A DNA stretch of 64,000 bases from Actinomycetes bacterium (lineage in GTDB: Bacteria > Actinomycetota > Acidimicrobiia > Acidimicrobiales > Acidimicrobiaceae): positions 1-64,000 of the forward strand of contig JAKAQL010000003.1 in the NCBI GenBank assembly GCA_021822605.1, read 5' to 3'. This document shows positions 18,742-27,555 of the stretch, piece after piece. Below the pieces are notes generated by a model, which saw nothing but the letters and a program-made list of their open reading frames with translations, ran no database searches and had not been told where the DNA came from. A program made the translations under genes and the position numbers. The stretch's first letter is position 1; every line of letters starts with the position of its first letter.

Positions 18742-19944
18742 TCAGTCGGCAACGGACACCTTGAGGAGGCCAGTGCTGTCGCGGATCCACAGGGTACTGT
18801 GGGTGAGTTCCATGGTGACGAAGAGGGTCCCACTCGGTGCCATGATGGTGCGCACGATGGTGTTGTTGACAGGGTTGATGAGAGCGGCCTCGCGATTGCC
18901 GAGAGACCAGATGTCGTCCTTTGTGGGGGCTGCACCGAGGCCAACAGCGTCGGCGGGGACGTGCAGAACTCGAGTGAGCGAGCCGTCCGTCTCCCTCACC
19001 GCTGCCAGGTCGAGTCGAGATCGATAGACACTTCCCCATAGAAGGTCGCCACGAAGCCCCTGGAGCTGGAATTCATGGGCGACTGGGAAGGAGTAGTTGG
19101 CCACGAAAATGGCTTTCGTGGTAGAGAAGCCAATGAGATGAGCATGTGTTGAGGTGCCGCATGGTATCGTCTCAGTCCAGAGCGTTGTTCCCTGTGCGAT
19201 GAGGGCAGGGCCAGCACAGGCCCCTGGTAGCTGATAGGTTTGGGTGACTGAGCCGTCGCTTGGATCGATCCTCTGGAGAACAGCAACGATCTGCTTCGAT
19301 GCGTTGAGCGTATTGCCTAGAAGCCAGAGGTTGCCCCCGACGGTGGTGAGGGACTGTGGCGTTCCAAGGTGATCTGGAAGGGTCGCTGTCACTTGGCCGC
19401 TGGCCAAGTCAACTCGATAGAGTCCGAGGGTCGACGCTATATAGGCGATGTGTCCACTGATGACCGGCTGAGCGATCTGAGCTGCTGAACTAACAGCACT
19501 ACGCGCTGCGATGGCGATATGGTCGGTGATTGCGGGCGGTGATCCCGAGATCCCCACCAGTTCGATCTCTGAAGGCGTGGAGACCAATGCCCAGGTTGCC
19601 CCATCCCCTGTCACGGGGGTCCCGTCAACATTCGAAAGCTCCACCGATGATCCTTGGAGTGTTCGAAATGACACGAGCTGAGGAACGGTTGAGGTTGCTG
19701 GAGCCTTCGATGGTGTCGGCTTTTTTCGTTGGGCTGGTGCCGGGGGTGTCGATGGCTTAGTGTGGGTCTCGTGATGGCTGATGGCGATGACGGAGGTGCT
19801 CGCAACGAGTGCCACCGCCACAATCACCGAGATTCGAGAGATGAAACGTTGGCGCTTCAGCCTGCGACCTCGACGTAGGGTCTTAGCGTAGAGGTCCGCC
19901 CTCTCGTTGTGAGCTTGGTAATTCGATCTCATGTCATGGGTCAT
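18742..19944 (-). CDS. Membrane-anchored beta-propeller protein, putative anti-sigma partner
   Basis: 400 residues. A basic cytoplasmic N-terminus of about 35 residues (RADLYAKTLRRGRRLKRQR) is followed by one transmembrane helix (VIVAVALVASTSVIAI), a proline/threonine/lysine-rich linker, and about 300 residues of repeats such as HLGTPQSLTTVGGNLWLLG and DIWSLGNREAALINP that resemble beta-propeller blades. No zinc anti-sigma motif is present. The gene overlaps the upstream ECF sigma gene by 4 bp (ATGA), the usual arrangement for a sigma factor and its membrane regulator. I infer an envelope sensor holding or modulating that sigma factor; direct evidence is lacking. Confidence 0.75.
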   Translation of the reverse strand: MTHDMRSNYQAHNERADLYAKTLRRGRRLKRQRFISRISVIVAVALVASTSVIAISHHETHTKPSTPPAPAQRKKPTPSKAPATSTVPQLVSFRTLQGSSVELSNVDGTPVTGDGATWALVSTPSEIELVGISGSPPAITDHIAIAARSAVSSAAQIAQPVISGHIAYIASTLGLYRVDLASGQVTATLPDHLGTPQSLTTVGGNLWLLGNTLNASKQIVAVLQRIDPSDGSVTQTYQLPGACAGPALIAQGTTLWTETIPCGTSTHAHLIGFSTTKAIFVANYSFPVAHEFQLQGLRGDLLWGSVYRSRLDLAAVRETDGSLTRVLHVPADAVGLGAAPTKDDIWSLGNREAALINPVNNTIVRTIMAPSGTLFVTMELTHSTLWIRDSTGLLKVSVAD

Positions 19945-20501
19945 GGTTGTTCTCCTTGGTCCTCGACGCCGAACTCGGTGCGCAAAACCTTCATTCCACG
20001 AGCCAAGTGAGTCTTTACGGTTTCGGTTCCAATACCCATGAGTTCGGCAACCTCAGCGACCCCAAAGCCGCCGAGGTAATGCAAGGTCACTGCCTCGCGT
20101 TGGCGTTCCGGTAGTCGTCGTAGCGCCATGATGAGCTCTGCTCGGTTCGTAGCTAGATCTCCGGTTGCATCACTCGTTATTGGTTGAAATCTCATAGGAT
20201 TGTCTTCAAGGGCCCCGTTGATTCCCGGTGTGGTCTTGGATCTCTTGCGCTTGCGCAGCTGGTCGATGCCGAGGTTGAGAGTTGTGCGAAAGACCCATGC
20301 TCTGCGATGCGCAGTGCCGTCGATTCGACTCCAGGAAGCGTACGCACGTGCCAACGCTTCCACGGCTATGTCCTCGGCCTCTTGTCTGTTTTGGACAATC
20401 GAAAACGCGTAGTTGACGATGCGATCAAGGTTCTCCTCAAAGAAGGAGCGAAACTCCTCTTCGGTTGCAATCTTCACGCTATCGACGTTCCGCTCGGGCA
20501 C
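19941..20501 (-). CDS. ECF-type RNA polymerase sigma factor
   Basis: 186 residues. Region 2 is NLDRIVNYAFSIVQNRQEAEDIAVEAL with the aromatic core-binding pattern, and region 4 is RLPERQREAVTLHYLGGFGV followed by a helix-turn-helix (AELMGIGTETVKTHLARG), as in the SigE-like actinobacterial ECF groups. Regions 1.1 and 3 are absent, as expected. The start is uncertain: GTG at 20501 has no ribosome binding site, and a GTG eight codons later is possible. The following gene overlaps by ATGA. I see no clear ECF promoter of its own in the 128 bp before it. Confidence 0.92.
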   Translation of the reverse strand: MPERNVDSVKIATEEEFRSFFEENLDRIVNYAFSIVQNRQEAEDIAVEALARAYASWSRIDGTAHRRAWVFRTTLNLGIDQLRKRKRSKTTPGINGALEDNPMRFQPITSDATGDLATNRAELIMALRRLPERQREAVTLHYLGGFGVAEVAELMGIGTETVKTHLARGMKVLRTEFGVEDQGEQP

Positions 20502-20629
20502 ATAGACGAAAGCGCCGATTGTTGTTGCCCGTTTGTATGCCGCGCTGCAGACTCACAATGGCATTGATTGCTTACCTTCATACTCATTATCACGCCCTGA
20601 TCACCCTAGTTGGGGGACAGCGGCTGGAT

Positions 20630-22570
20630 CTAAGGGCTGGCAAGCCTCCAGCGCGATGGCATGTAGTTCGCATAAGGGTTGAGCGGGCTCCACCCGGTGA
20701 GGCTCTTGTTCACAACGGCGACTTCGTAGTCCCCGACACTCCACCAAAGCCCTGCTACCTGTTGGCTCTGATAGTTCTCTACTGTGTAGAGCCGAGAGAG
20801 TCCAGGAAGGTGGTAGGCATCACTGAGGAGGCGCTGCTCAATCGGGTTGTAATATCCGCCTCCCCAATAGTTACCCTTTGCAAACTCGACTCCAGCCGTT
20901 GGCACGAGCACGTACTGTCCGAAATCCTCTTGAGCGCCATAGAGGGCGATTCCCCAGTTACAGGGGCCAGGAGGGCAGACACCCGCTGTTGAGTACATCG
21001 TGTCTTCAGGCTGTGGGTTGAGCTCGACGGTAATGCCTGCGGTCTGGGCAGCCGTCGCGAAGGCCTGCGCTTGCGCCGTTAGGCTAGCGCTCGGTGTTGC
21101 ATACATCATGGAGATCACCAGTGGCGCGCCCCTCTTGATGTCAGCACCGCACTGGTCAGCGCCAGTTCCAGGGTTGATGCAAGTTGATGGGCCGGAGGTA
21201 GACAGCCTCCATCCATGATGCTCTAATAGTTGCCGCGCTGCCGTGACCGAGTATGGATAGGGATCGTGATGCAACTGCGGACTGACATAGTCCGACCCTG
21301 GATAGATCGGTGCCGACCCATAGTCGAGCATGCCGTTCCCGTGTAGTGTCGCCTTCAAATAGAGGGGTTCGTCGACGAGGTGTTGGAGTGCCTGCCGGAA
21401 GTAGAGTTGGGCAACAAGATGGCGATAGGGGCCGGTGTAACCTAGCTCTGCGATGTTGTCGTAAAAGACCTTCCATGGGTGTACGACATAGCCATGGGTC
21501 TGGAAGTAGTGGGTCAATTCGAGGTCGGATGTCGGCAGATAACCGAAGTCAACGACCCCTGCGCGGAGCGCGTCGAGTTCGGCCGTGTCCGAGGTGAATG
21601 AGTAGATCTGGTAACCAGCGAGCCTGGGCTTACCGGCGCCTGTATAGCGTGGGTTTGCCCGAAACACAGCGTGGTAGTCTGTGGGGTTGTAGCTCGTGAT
21701 CTCCCATGGACCGTCGATTGTCTTCCAGAGCGGATTAGTGGCATAGGTCCTGAGCTGGGCCGACTCCTTGTACAGAAAGTCGATGACCTTCGTTGCTCCA
21801 ACGGGCGTTGAGGCGGCATTGGTAATGCGACAGGTGGAACAGGTCTTGTCCCAGGCCTGCACTGGAAGTGGATAGATCCAGGTCAGCTGGTTGCCGGTAA
21901 ACCAAATCGGGTTATAAGAATGGTTGAGGTGGAGGGTGAATTGGTACGGACCCTGATAGGTGATGCTCTCAATATCCGAGGGCATACGACCCGGCAGATA
22001 GGGGGCGTAGTCGCCGTTCTTGGCTCCTGCGGCCTCGAGCTCGAAGAAAAATTGTATGTCCTTGGTCGTTACCGGTTGACCGTCAGACCAGGTGTAGTTA
22101 TGGCGAAGATCGATAGTCACCGACGTGTCACCATGGGAGTAGTGAGGAACGGTGCCAATCGAGAGCGGATAGTTGACCCCGGTCGTGCCAGCTCCTCCCG
22201 CGTAGTACAGTGGGCGAAACAGACCATTGGCGACGTTGGAGTCATAGTTCTCGTAATTGGCTTCGTTCTCCAGTGGAAGGATCCAACTGAATTGATCCCC
22301 GGCACCAAGCGCGTAGGAGGCCACACCGCCGGAGCTACGAGTGGCAGATGCTTGAGACTGTTGCGAACCGGTGCAACTTGCGAGGAGCAGTGCTGCCATC
22401 CCGATGCTGACAGATCCAAGGATTACCCTTTGCTTGGTGTGTCGAGCAGCGTGTTTGGCGGGTCGTGAGGCCTTGGTGAGCCAACGAGACGCACCCCTAT
22501 GATGCCCTAAGCCACAAAAAAAGTGTCGCTGAATGGGCGACACCGACAAAAAAACGGTCTGCTTGGTCAT
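20630..22570 (-). CDS. ABC transporter substrate-binding lipoprotein, family 5, behind a TPP riboswitch
   Basis: 646 residues. The lipoprotein signal is VSIGMAALLLASC with the lipobox LASC; the mature part is the SBP_bac_5 (oligopeptide/nickel) fold, with family features such as DIRHNYTWSDGQPVTTKDI and DDLLNRPEW-like late segments. The TPP aptamer directly upstream says the gene is switched by thiamine status, so a thiamine precursor or related ligand is likely. No permease or ATPase gene is adjacent. The ATG at 22570 has GGAGGGA upstream (inside the aptamer); the signal peptide would then be about 60 residues, unusually long. No other in-frame ATG, GTG or TTG exists before the signal core. 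Confidence 0.9.
   Translation of the reverse strand: MTKQTVFLSVSPIQRHFFCGLGHHRGASRWLTKASRPAKHAARHTKQRVILGSVSIGMAALLLASCTGSQQSQASATRSSGGVASYALGAGDQFSWILPLENEANYENYDSNVANGLFRPLYYAGGAGTTGVNYPLSIGTVPHYSHGDTSVTIDLRHNYTWSDGQPVTTKDIQFFFELEAAGAKNGDYAPYLPGRMPSDIESITYQGPYQFTLHLNHSYNPIWFTGNQLTWIYPLPVQAWDKTCSTCRITNAASTPVGATKVIDFLYKESAQLRTYATNPLWKTIDGPWEITSYNPTDYHAVFRANPRYTGAGKPRLAGYQIYSFTSDTAELDALRAGVVDFGYLPTSDLELTHYFQTHGYVVHPWKVFYDNIAELGYTGPYRHLVAQLYFRQALQHLVDEPLYLKATLHGNGMLDYGSAPIYPGSDYVSPQLHHDPYPYSVTAARQLLEHHGWRLSTSGPSTCINPGTGADQCGADIKRGAPLVISMMYATPSASLTAQAQAFATAAQTAGITVELNPQPEDTMYSTAGVCPPGPCNWGIALYGAQEDFGQYVLVPTAGVEFAKGNYWGGGYYNPIEQRLLSDAYHLPGLSRLYTVENYQSQQVAGLWWSVGDYEVAVVNKSLTGWSPLNPYANYMPSRWRLASP
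22516..22543 (-). terminator. Intrinsic terminator inside the 5' coding region, below the TPP aptamer
   Basis: On the minus strand GTGTCGC, a seven-base loop and GCGACAC are followed by seven T residues. It starts about 28 nt after the ATG at 22570, within the same open frame. As it sits directly below the aptamer it is probably the riboswitch's transcription-termination platform. A short alternative pairing (ACCG with CGGT) overlaps its 5' arm and might act as antiterminator. Confidence 0.75.
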
Positions 22571-22573
22571 GGC

Positions 22574-22652
22574 TGACGTCCCTCCGCTAGTACTAACTAG
22601 ATCAGGTTCAACAGGTCTTTCTCAGCTCGAACTGCTCGAGCACCCTGCGTCA
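22574..22652 (-). ncRNA. TPP riboswitch (THI element)
   Basis: On the minus strand the conserved parts occur in order: P1 arm TGACG (22648-22652), GGGTGC, the pyrimidine-sensing CTGAGA (22620-22625), GAACCTGATCT (22599-22609), the CTAG...CTAG hairpin, AGCGGAGGGA, and the P1 closing arm CGTCA (22574-22578). This matches the thiamine-pyrophosphate aptamer. The GGAGGG that serves the start codon at 22570 lies inside the aptamer, so ligand binding would hide it. Confidence 0.92.
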
Positions 22653-22784
22653 CTAGCTCCACTCTAGTCGATACGACTTTGTTGGTGCACCGTTCGATAA
22701 AACGGGATCGTCAGTGTGCAACAACAGCTGAACGCGAGCGATGGTGCTGAGCTTTGACTTGACAGAGCGCCGCTTACCAGCAGA

Positions 22785-23765
22785 TCACGAGGGGATGGAC
22801 CGTCCGTGAGCTCTGAGGTACTGTTCGCGTACGGCCCGCGGGATGCGACCCTTGGCAGGTACTGCGATGTTGTGTTCGCTTGCCCACTCGCGGATGCTGG
22901 TTGGGCTCGCACTTGGGCTTTGCTGAGCATCTCCCATCAAGGTCGGTACGCTAAGCGCTTGATGATAGGCGGCCGCTAGGTATCGGTACGTCCACTCCTC
23001 GGCCAGCTTTCTGTTTTCACAGAACACGACGGGTACTTCGGGCCACCGTAGGGCGTAGTCGGCGACCGCGTCCAAGATTAGCGCTGGTCGCATGTAAGGG
23101 GACTGGAGAATCGCAGAGTAGCGAGCTTCGACGACGATCGCGGCATGAGCGAGGGCGGCGAGTTGACCGATCGCGTAGCGGAGTCGATTGTCGGAGAGGC
23201 TTGCGATAAGGTCTTCGAGAGTCTTGCGCTCGACTGCCGCATAGAGGTCGGTGCCAAGGTAGACGCCGTAATCGCCACAGGGCAACGCACCTCGTTGGGT
23301 GTTCACCGATCGATTGCGAAATTGGTAGGGATAGCGTTCCCTGGTGTCAATGGTGATAGGTATGTCCACCACGCCATGAGCTCTTGCTCGTGGCACCGTA
23401 CCTTTTGGTTTGGCCTGGCGCTGTGTCCTTGTGGATTGCCAGAAGATCATGTCGCGTCCCCGGGCGTGTGTGAAGACCAGTTGGGATCGATTCTCCCTAG
23501 CTCGGTCGGCGACGATGTCGATAGCCGCTCCTCGGCGCGCGCAGGAGAGGAGAGTGATCTCCTCGACCACCTCAGGCTCCGTCGGCCAGTCGCTGATCGG
23601 CACTGGATGACAGTACAGCGCTTTCGTTCGGGGCCAAGTGCCGGAGGTCTTCACGACCATTCCGCCGTCGATCGGGATCATGACCAGGTAACCAAGCCCT
23701 GAGGCAGCATCTGGGTTGCGAGCGATCGTGAGGTAGGGAAGATCGGTGCTCATCGCGCTAACCAT
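22785..23765 (-). CDS. ERCC4-domain nuclease with Lsr2-like C-terminal DNA-binding tail
   Basis: 326 residues. Residues about 135-225 carry the XPF/ERCC4 nuclease pattern: ITIDTRERYPY, GDYG and VERKTLEDL, i.e. the ERKxxxD metal site. The first 130 residues have no family I know. The last 40 residues (SIREWASEHNIAVPAKGRIP) match the Lsr2 C-terminal domain, which binds AT-rich, often foreign, DNA through an RGR-like loop; here the loop reads KGR. The start is ATG at 23765 or the ATG at 23753. The gene stands upstream of the TPP riboswitch on the same strand. Its role may be DNA repair or defence; the sequence does not decide. Confidence 0.8.
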   Translation of the reverse strand: MVSAMSTDLPYLTIARNPDAASGLGYLVMIPIDGGMVVKTSGTWPRTKALYCHPVPISDWPTEPEVVEEITLLSCARRGAAIDIVADRARENRSQLVFTHARGRDMIFWQSTRTQRQAKPKGTVPRARAHGVVDIPITIDTRERYPYQFRNRSVNTQRGALPCGDYGVYLGTDLYAAVERKTLEDLIASLSDNRLRYAIGQLAALAHAAIVVEARYSAILQSPYMRPALILDAVADYALRWPEVPVVFCENRKLAEEWTYRYLAAAYHQALSVPTLMGDAQQSPSASPTSIREWASEHNIAVPAKGRIPRAVREQYLRAHGRSIPS

Positions 23766-23883
23766 GCCCTGCGTTACGCGCTGTGTCCACCCGCTCGTGG
23801 TTGATGGTGTCCCGCTGGTTCCGACGCCAAGCCCGCGCGCGGGGCGCCATTAGCGCTACGATGGGGGAGGCCACTAGGCATCG

Positions 23884-24120
23884 TTAGGACTTGAGCCGTT
23901 GGACGTATGCGCCGGCCGCCGAGCGTAGGAAGACCACGCCGACTCCGCATGCGAAGATTGCAGGGATGTAGCGCCACGCTCCATGGACGTAGAGCCCAAT
24001 AGCGACTCCCCCGACGATCCAAACTGCCGCGATGACGCCGAGCACGATTGGGTTAGCCGGCGGTCCAGGCTGGCGAAAACTCGGACGTTGAACTCTTCGA
24101 TTCGGACGATCACCTACCAT
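23884..24120 (-). CDS. Small membrane protein, two helices
   Basis: 78 residues: a basic, proline-rich N-terminus (PNRRVQRPSFRQPGPPANP), then two hydrophobic helices (IVLGVIAAVWIVGGVAIGLY and a second around YIPAIFACGVGVVFL), ending in a basic tail. Similar short proteins are common in actinobacteria and have no known role. The start ATG at 24120 has AAGG ten bases upstream. It is separated by 118 bp from the ERCC4 gene. Confidence 0.65.
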   Translation of the reverse strand: MVGDRPNRRVQRPSFRQPGPPANPIVLGVIAAVWIVGGVAIGLYVHGAWRYIPAIFACGVGVVFLRSAAGAYVQRLKS

Positions 24121-24201
24121 GCAACTACCTTAGCATCTACCTGCTCGACTCACACGGTTAGCGTTGGCGGGTAAGTGATCAGGGTACGAGTGGGCCAGTT
24201 G

Positions 24202-26250
24202 CTAGCTCGAACAACGCAAGCTTGTCAATGGGATACTCGTAAAGGTTGTCGTCGTAGAGCTGGAGTACGTCACGAAGTAGAGGTTGTGTTCACCGGTCGT
24301 TGCTGCGCCAACATCGGTTGGGATGATGGCGGCGGGTACGTTGCACCAGTGGTGGGCGTGAGGGGTGAGTAAGGCGCTGTCAATTCCACTCCCGATGCTG
24401 AGCAGGTCACCCGTCCCCGGGAGAACGAGTGTGGTCTCGCCCCAACTGGTCTGGCCAAGCGGGGCGGACGTCCCTGGTGTTGTTACTCCTGGTGGGGTTG
24501 GAATGTCGCTCACCGCCTGCCACTGGACACCGCCGTCGGTGCTACGGCGAAGTGGAAAGCTCGACTGTGGGTCGATGAGATACTCGGTCCCGTCGACAGA
24601 GAAGAGCTCGTTGGGTCCACAGGCATTGACTGAACTGGGCCAGCTGGATGTGGTGAAGCTCCTTCCCTCATTTGTCGACAGGAGAATCGGTTCGTCAGCA
24701 CCGTTCATTGCGCAGTTAAAGAGGTCTGTTGTGGGGGAGAACTGGATGCATGGTCCGAGGCTGGGACAGGACAGTGGCCCCTCAGTCCAGCTCGTCCCGT
24801 TGTCGGTGCTCTCGACGATCTCGGCGTGATGAGGGATGGCGAAGTAGGCGCGGATGCCGGAGTGTGAAGCCTGTAGGCCAGCAAAGCTCGCATCCGTGGC
24901 TCCATTGGGGGGAGGGATGGTTGTCCAAGTGGTGCCATCATTGGCGGAGATGACCGGCAGGTAGGCGAAAGCCGGAGCCTGATTGGGGATCTCGATTGCA
25001 TAGGAGGCAGCGATCAGAGTCTCACCCGCCGATGTGTGTAGGGCAGCGAGATCGCTACACGGTTCACTATCAGCGAGGTAGGTCGGTACTCCCTTTTGTC
25101 TCAAGAGAGTAGCGACGCCTTCGGTGTTTACGACTCTGCTTTGTCCTTCGGATAACAGCCTCATTGCATTGGCTTGATCTCGCTGGCTGCCGCTACAGGT
25201 GAGTGCGACGCCGTTGACTCCGCTTTCGGTAACGATCGAAGGATCGGCGCTCGGTTGGATATTGGCGGCACCTTTGAGGCTGATGGACTCATAGGTAAGG
25301 GGAGTGATCACCCGGAATTTCACGGGCCCAAGCAAAACGGCGGGGTATTTACCGTATGCAGACGGGGGAAGTTGATAGACACCTTTGGTGATCGTCTTGG
25401 TGGGAGACTTCTTGAGGACAGCAAACTGGTCGACAAAGGGCTGAGCTTTGCCGATGATATTGCTGAGGGCGATCGTTCCCCTCACTGCAGTCATCTCGCC
25501 TGGTAGAACCTTGGTTGATGAGAGGCTGAGGTGAGGCAGGGCAGTCTTCATGGAGTGCTTGAAGGCAAGCGTGGTCGAACCCTCTCCGCTCGCAAGTGCA
25601 CAGGCGCGATGCACTCCGAGGCACTGGACAGCAACGGGATAGCTACCCGCCTTTGGTAGAGCAAGCCGCAGGGGATATCGCTCAAGCCAGGGACCGCTTG
25701 GCGTGACGAAGGAGGTCTGAAACTCCGTTGGCGAGATCCAACGGACGGAGGTGCCGTTGTAATGGAGTCCGTCAATGCAGCCATCAAAACAGACGTTGGT
25801 GTGGGCTGGCTGAGGGGATAACGGAGTGCTGAGGCGACCGGTGATGGTCACCGTAGCTCCCGGCGTCACCGAGAGAGGCGAGACGGTGAGGCTGACTGCC
25901 GGTCCGCTGTGTGCAGAGGGCACCGGGAATCCGTCTTTTGCTGCGGTCGCTCCTCTGGGTGAAAGCACAGCTTCAACACCGAGGTAGTAAGTCCCCGAGG
26001 CGAGATTAGGAATGCGGTAGCAGGAGTTGGCAAGGTGGGCATCCATTGTCGCCCCGAGGGCACCAACCGTGCACCTCGCTTGGGTGGCACTGGTGGAGAC
26101 GGCAGCAGACTTGGTTGCGGAGCGGGATGGAGCAGATCCTTGACCGGTCGATTTTGTCGCTGCGTTGTGTGAAGTTGTGGTGCCACAGGCCGCGAGGAAC
26201 AGCGCAAGGGTCGCCAGTATGATCCACCACGGTTGTCGCTGAATCGACAC
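24202..26250 (-). CDS. Secreted lipoprotein with BNR/Asp-box repeats
   Basis: 682 residues. The N-terminus is a lipoprotein signal (IILATLALFLAACG, lipobox LAAC) followed by a serine/threonine-rich linker. The middle holds Ig-like material (VTPGATVTITGRL). The C-terminal half has at least three Asp-box sequences typical of sialidase-type propellers: STDNGTSWTEG, STNEGRSFTTS and STDGGVQWQAV. No sialidase catalytic arginines are evident, so an extracellular binding or structural role is more likely than hydrolysis. The start GTG at 26250 is set by GGGAGG. A single gene. Confidence 0.8.
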   Translation of the reverse strand: MSIQRQPWWIILATLALFLAACGTTTSHNAATKSTGQGSAPSRSATKSAAVSTSATQARCTVGALGATMDAHLANSCYRIPNLASGTYYLGVEAVLSPRGATAAKDGFPVPSAHSGPAVSLTVSPLSVTPGATVTITGRLSTPLSPQPAHTNVCFDGCIDGLHYNGTSVRWISPTEFQTSFVTPSGPWLERYPLRLALPKAGSYPVAVQCLGVHRACALASGEGSTTLAFKHSMKTALPHLSLSSTKVLPGEMTAVRGTIALSNIIGKAQPFVDQFAVLKKSPTKTITKGVYQLPPSAYGKYPAVLLGPVKFRVITPLTYESISLKGAANIQPSADPSIVTESGVNGVALTCSGSQRDQANAMRLLSEGQSRVVNTEGVATLLRQKGVPTYLADSEPCSDLAALHTSAGETLIAASYAIEIPNQAPAFAYLPVISANDGTTWTTIPPPNGATDASFAGLQASHSGIRAYFAIPHHAEIVESTDNGTSWTEGPLSCPSLGPCIQFSPTTDLFNCAMNGADEPILLSTNEGRSFTTSSWPSSVNACGPNELFSVDGTEYLIDPQSSFPLRRSTDGGVQWQAVSDIPTPPGVTTPGTSAPLGQTSWGETTLVLPGTGDLLSIGSGIDSALLTPHAHHWCNVPAAIIPTDVGAATTGEHNLYFVTYSSSTTTTFTSIPLTSLRCSS

Positions 26251-26510
26251 GCTTAGACCTCCCTTAAGAGTTCCGTGGGCACAGTTAGCTATCTACTAGA
26301 CCAAGCCTATCGCATGTGATCGTCAGGTTGTCGTGATTGACTATCAGCTTTTCGCGACTCACAAGCTCGCCGCGCGGGGGTGTCCTCTTCAAGAGAGGCT
26401 TTGTCGCACTGGACATCTACGTCATTGATGAGCTGAGCGATAGCGAGGACCGAGGATGATGAGACTGATCTGGCTGGAATCGCAGCTGTTAGTAGATAGG
26501 TGTTGCTCGC

Positions 26511-27128
26511 CTAGGGTGTGCGCAGGATCGATACCGCAAAGCTGGCCGCCAAAGACCAAGGGCGTAGGTCCCAAGTGGCGAAGCGGTGTTCGAGGGTCAG
26601 GCCGGCTTCGCGGATGTCGTTGTCGAAGGTCGCGAGGTCGTAACCTCGGTCGAGGCCGAAGCCGACAGCGATTGGTGCATCCGATTTGAGATGACTTTTG
26701 AGGTTATGGAGAACTCGTGCAGCCGTATTGGCGGCGAGATAGGTCATGACGTTGCCGGCGACGATCGCGGCGTCGAAGTGCTCTGGCTCCCCAAGTGATG
26801 CGAGGTCCATGGTCGCGAGGTCCGCGTTGAGCCAAACTGGGCCAGGATGGTCCTCGCTTGCGGCCGCGAGCAGAAGAGGGTCGACGTCAACACCGACCAC
26901 GCGATGGCCACGCGCGAACAGAGCTCCGGCCACCCTCCCTGGCCCACAACCCGCATCCAGGATACGCGAGCGACGAGGGACGATGGCATCGAGGAGGCGC
27001 GCTTCACCCTCCAAGTCGGCACCCTGGGCTGCGAGTTTTCGAAATCGCTCAATATACCAAGCCGAGTGGGCGGCGTCGTGATCGGTTATCCATCGAGGTG
27101 GAGAGGGCGACCCCTCGTCTATCGTCAT
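26511..27128 (-). CDS. SAM-dependent methyltransferase (class I)
   Basis: 205 residues. SAM motif I is ILDAGCGPGRVAGALFARG and motif II VVGVDVDPLLL; FDAAIVAGNVMTYLA corresponds to motif IV. The N-terminal WITDHDAAHSAWYIERFRKLA is seen in small actinobacterial methyltransferases of unknown substrate. The start is ATG at 27128. No partner gene is adjacent. Confidence 0.85.
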   Translation of the reverse strand: MTIDEGSPSPPRWITDHDAAHSAWYIERFRKLAAQGADLEGEARLLDAIVPRRSRILDAGCGPGRVAGALFARGHRVVGVDVDPLLLAAASEDHPGPVWLNADLATMDLASLGEPEHFDAAIVAGNVMTYLAANTAARVLHNLKSHLKSDAPIAVGFGLDRGYDLATFDNDIREAGLTLEHRFATWDLRPWSLAASFAVSILRTP

Positions 27129-27555
27129 GTGTCCAGGTTAGTTGTCTTGGAGTGCGGCTCCTTGACGAAGGGCTCGGAGGCGGGTGGCTGCTGTTCCGAG
27201 GGGGTATAGCGACTCAGATGGAGGTGCGCGACGTGAAAGGCAGCGGTCGGCCAGGCGGAGTTGGGATGAGAAGCTCGCTGAGGGATCACGAAGGTTGGCA
27301 TCATGGGGAACCTTCAGAGTAAGACTGTTAGTGATAGCTGTGCTTTGGCTGTGTTGTGACTGAATTTGTGTCGCTCGTCACACTGGGTTACAATACAGGT
27401 CATACCGAGTCGACAGAGGTGTTTGGGGGACACCTCGGTCGGCTCTTTCGCTGTACGCACCTGTTCGATTGTCCTTCACCCAGACGACGTGATGGGCGAT
27501 TAACCGGACGGAGTCAGTGCGCTCCGGCCTGGGCCGACGACGTTGGCCTAAGGGG
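27129..27555. other. Intergenic region with a possible plus-strand promoter
   Basis: 427 bp upstream of the methyltransferase and downstream of the cyclodeaminase gene. A promoter-like pair, TTGTGT at 27366-27371 and TACAAT at 27389-27394 with a 17-bp spacer, faces the plus strand but no gene follows it in that direction. No tRNA or hairpin terminator is seen. Confidence 0.4.

Noticed and set aside
27366-27394. TTGTGT-17 bp-TACAAT promoter-like pair on the plus strand
   Set aside because: No gene or RNA lies downstream on that strand; kept only as a note in the intergenic entry.
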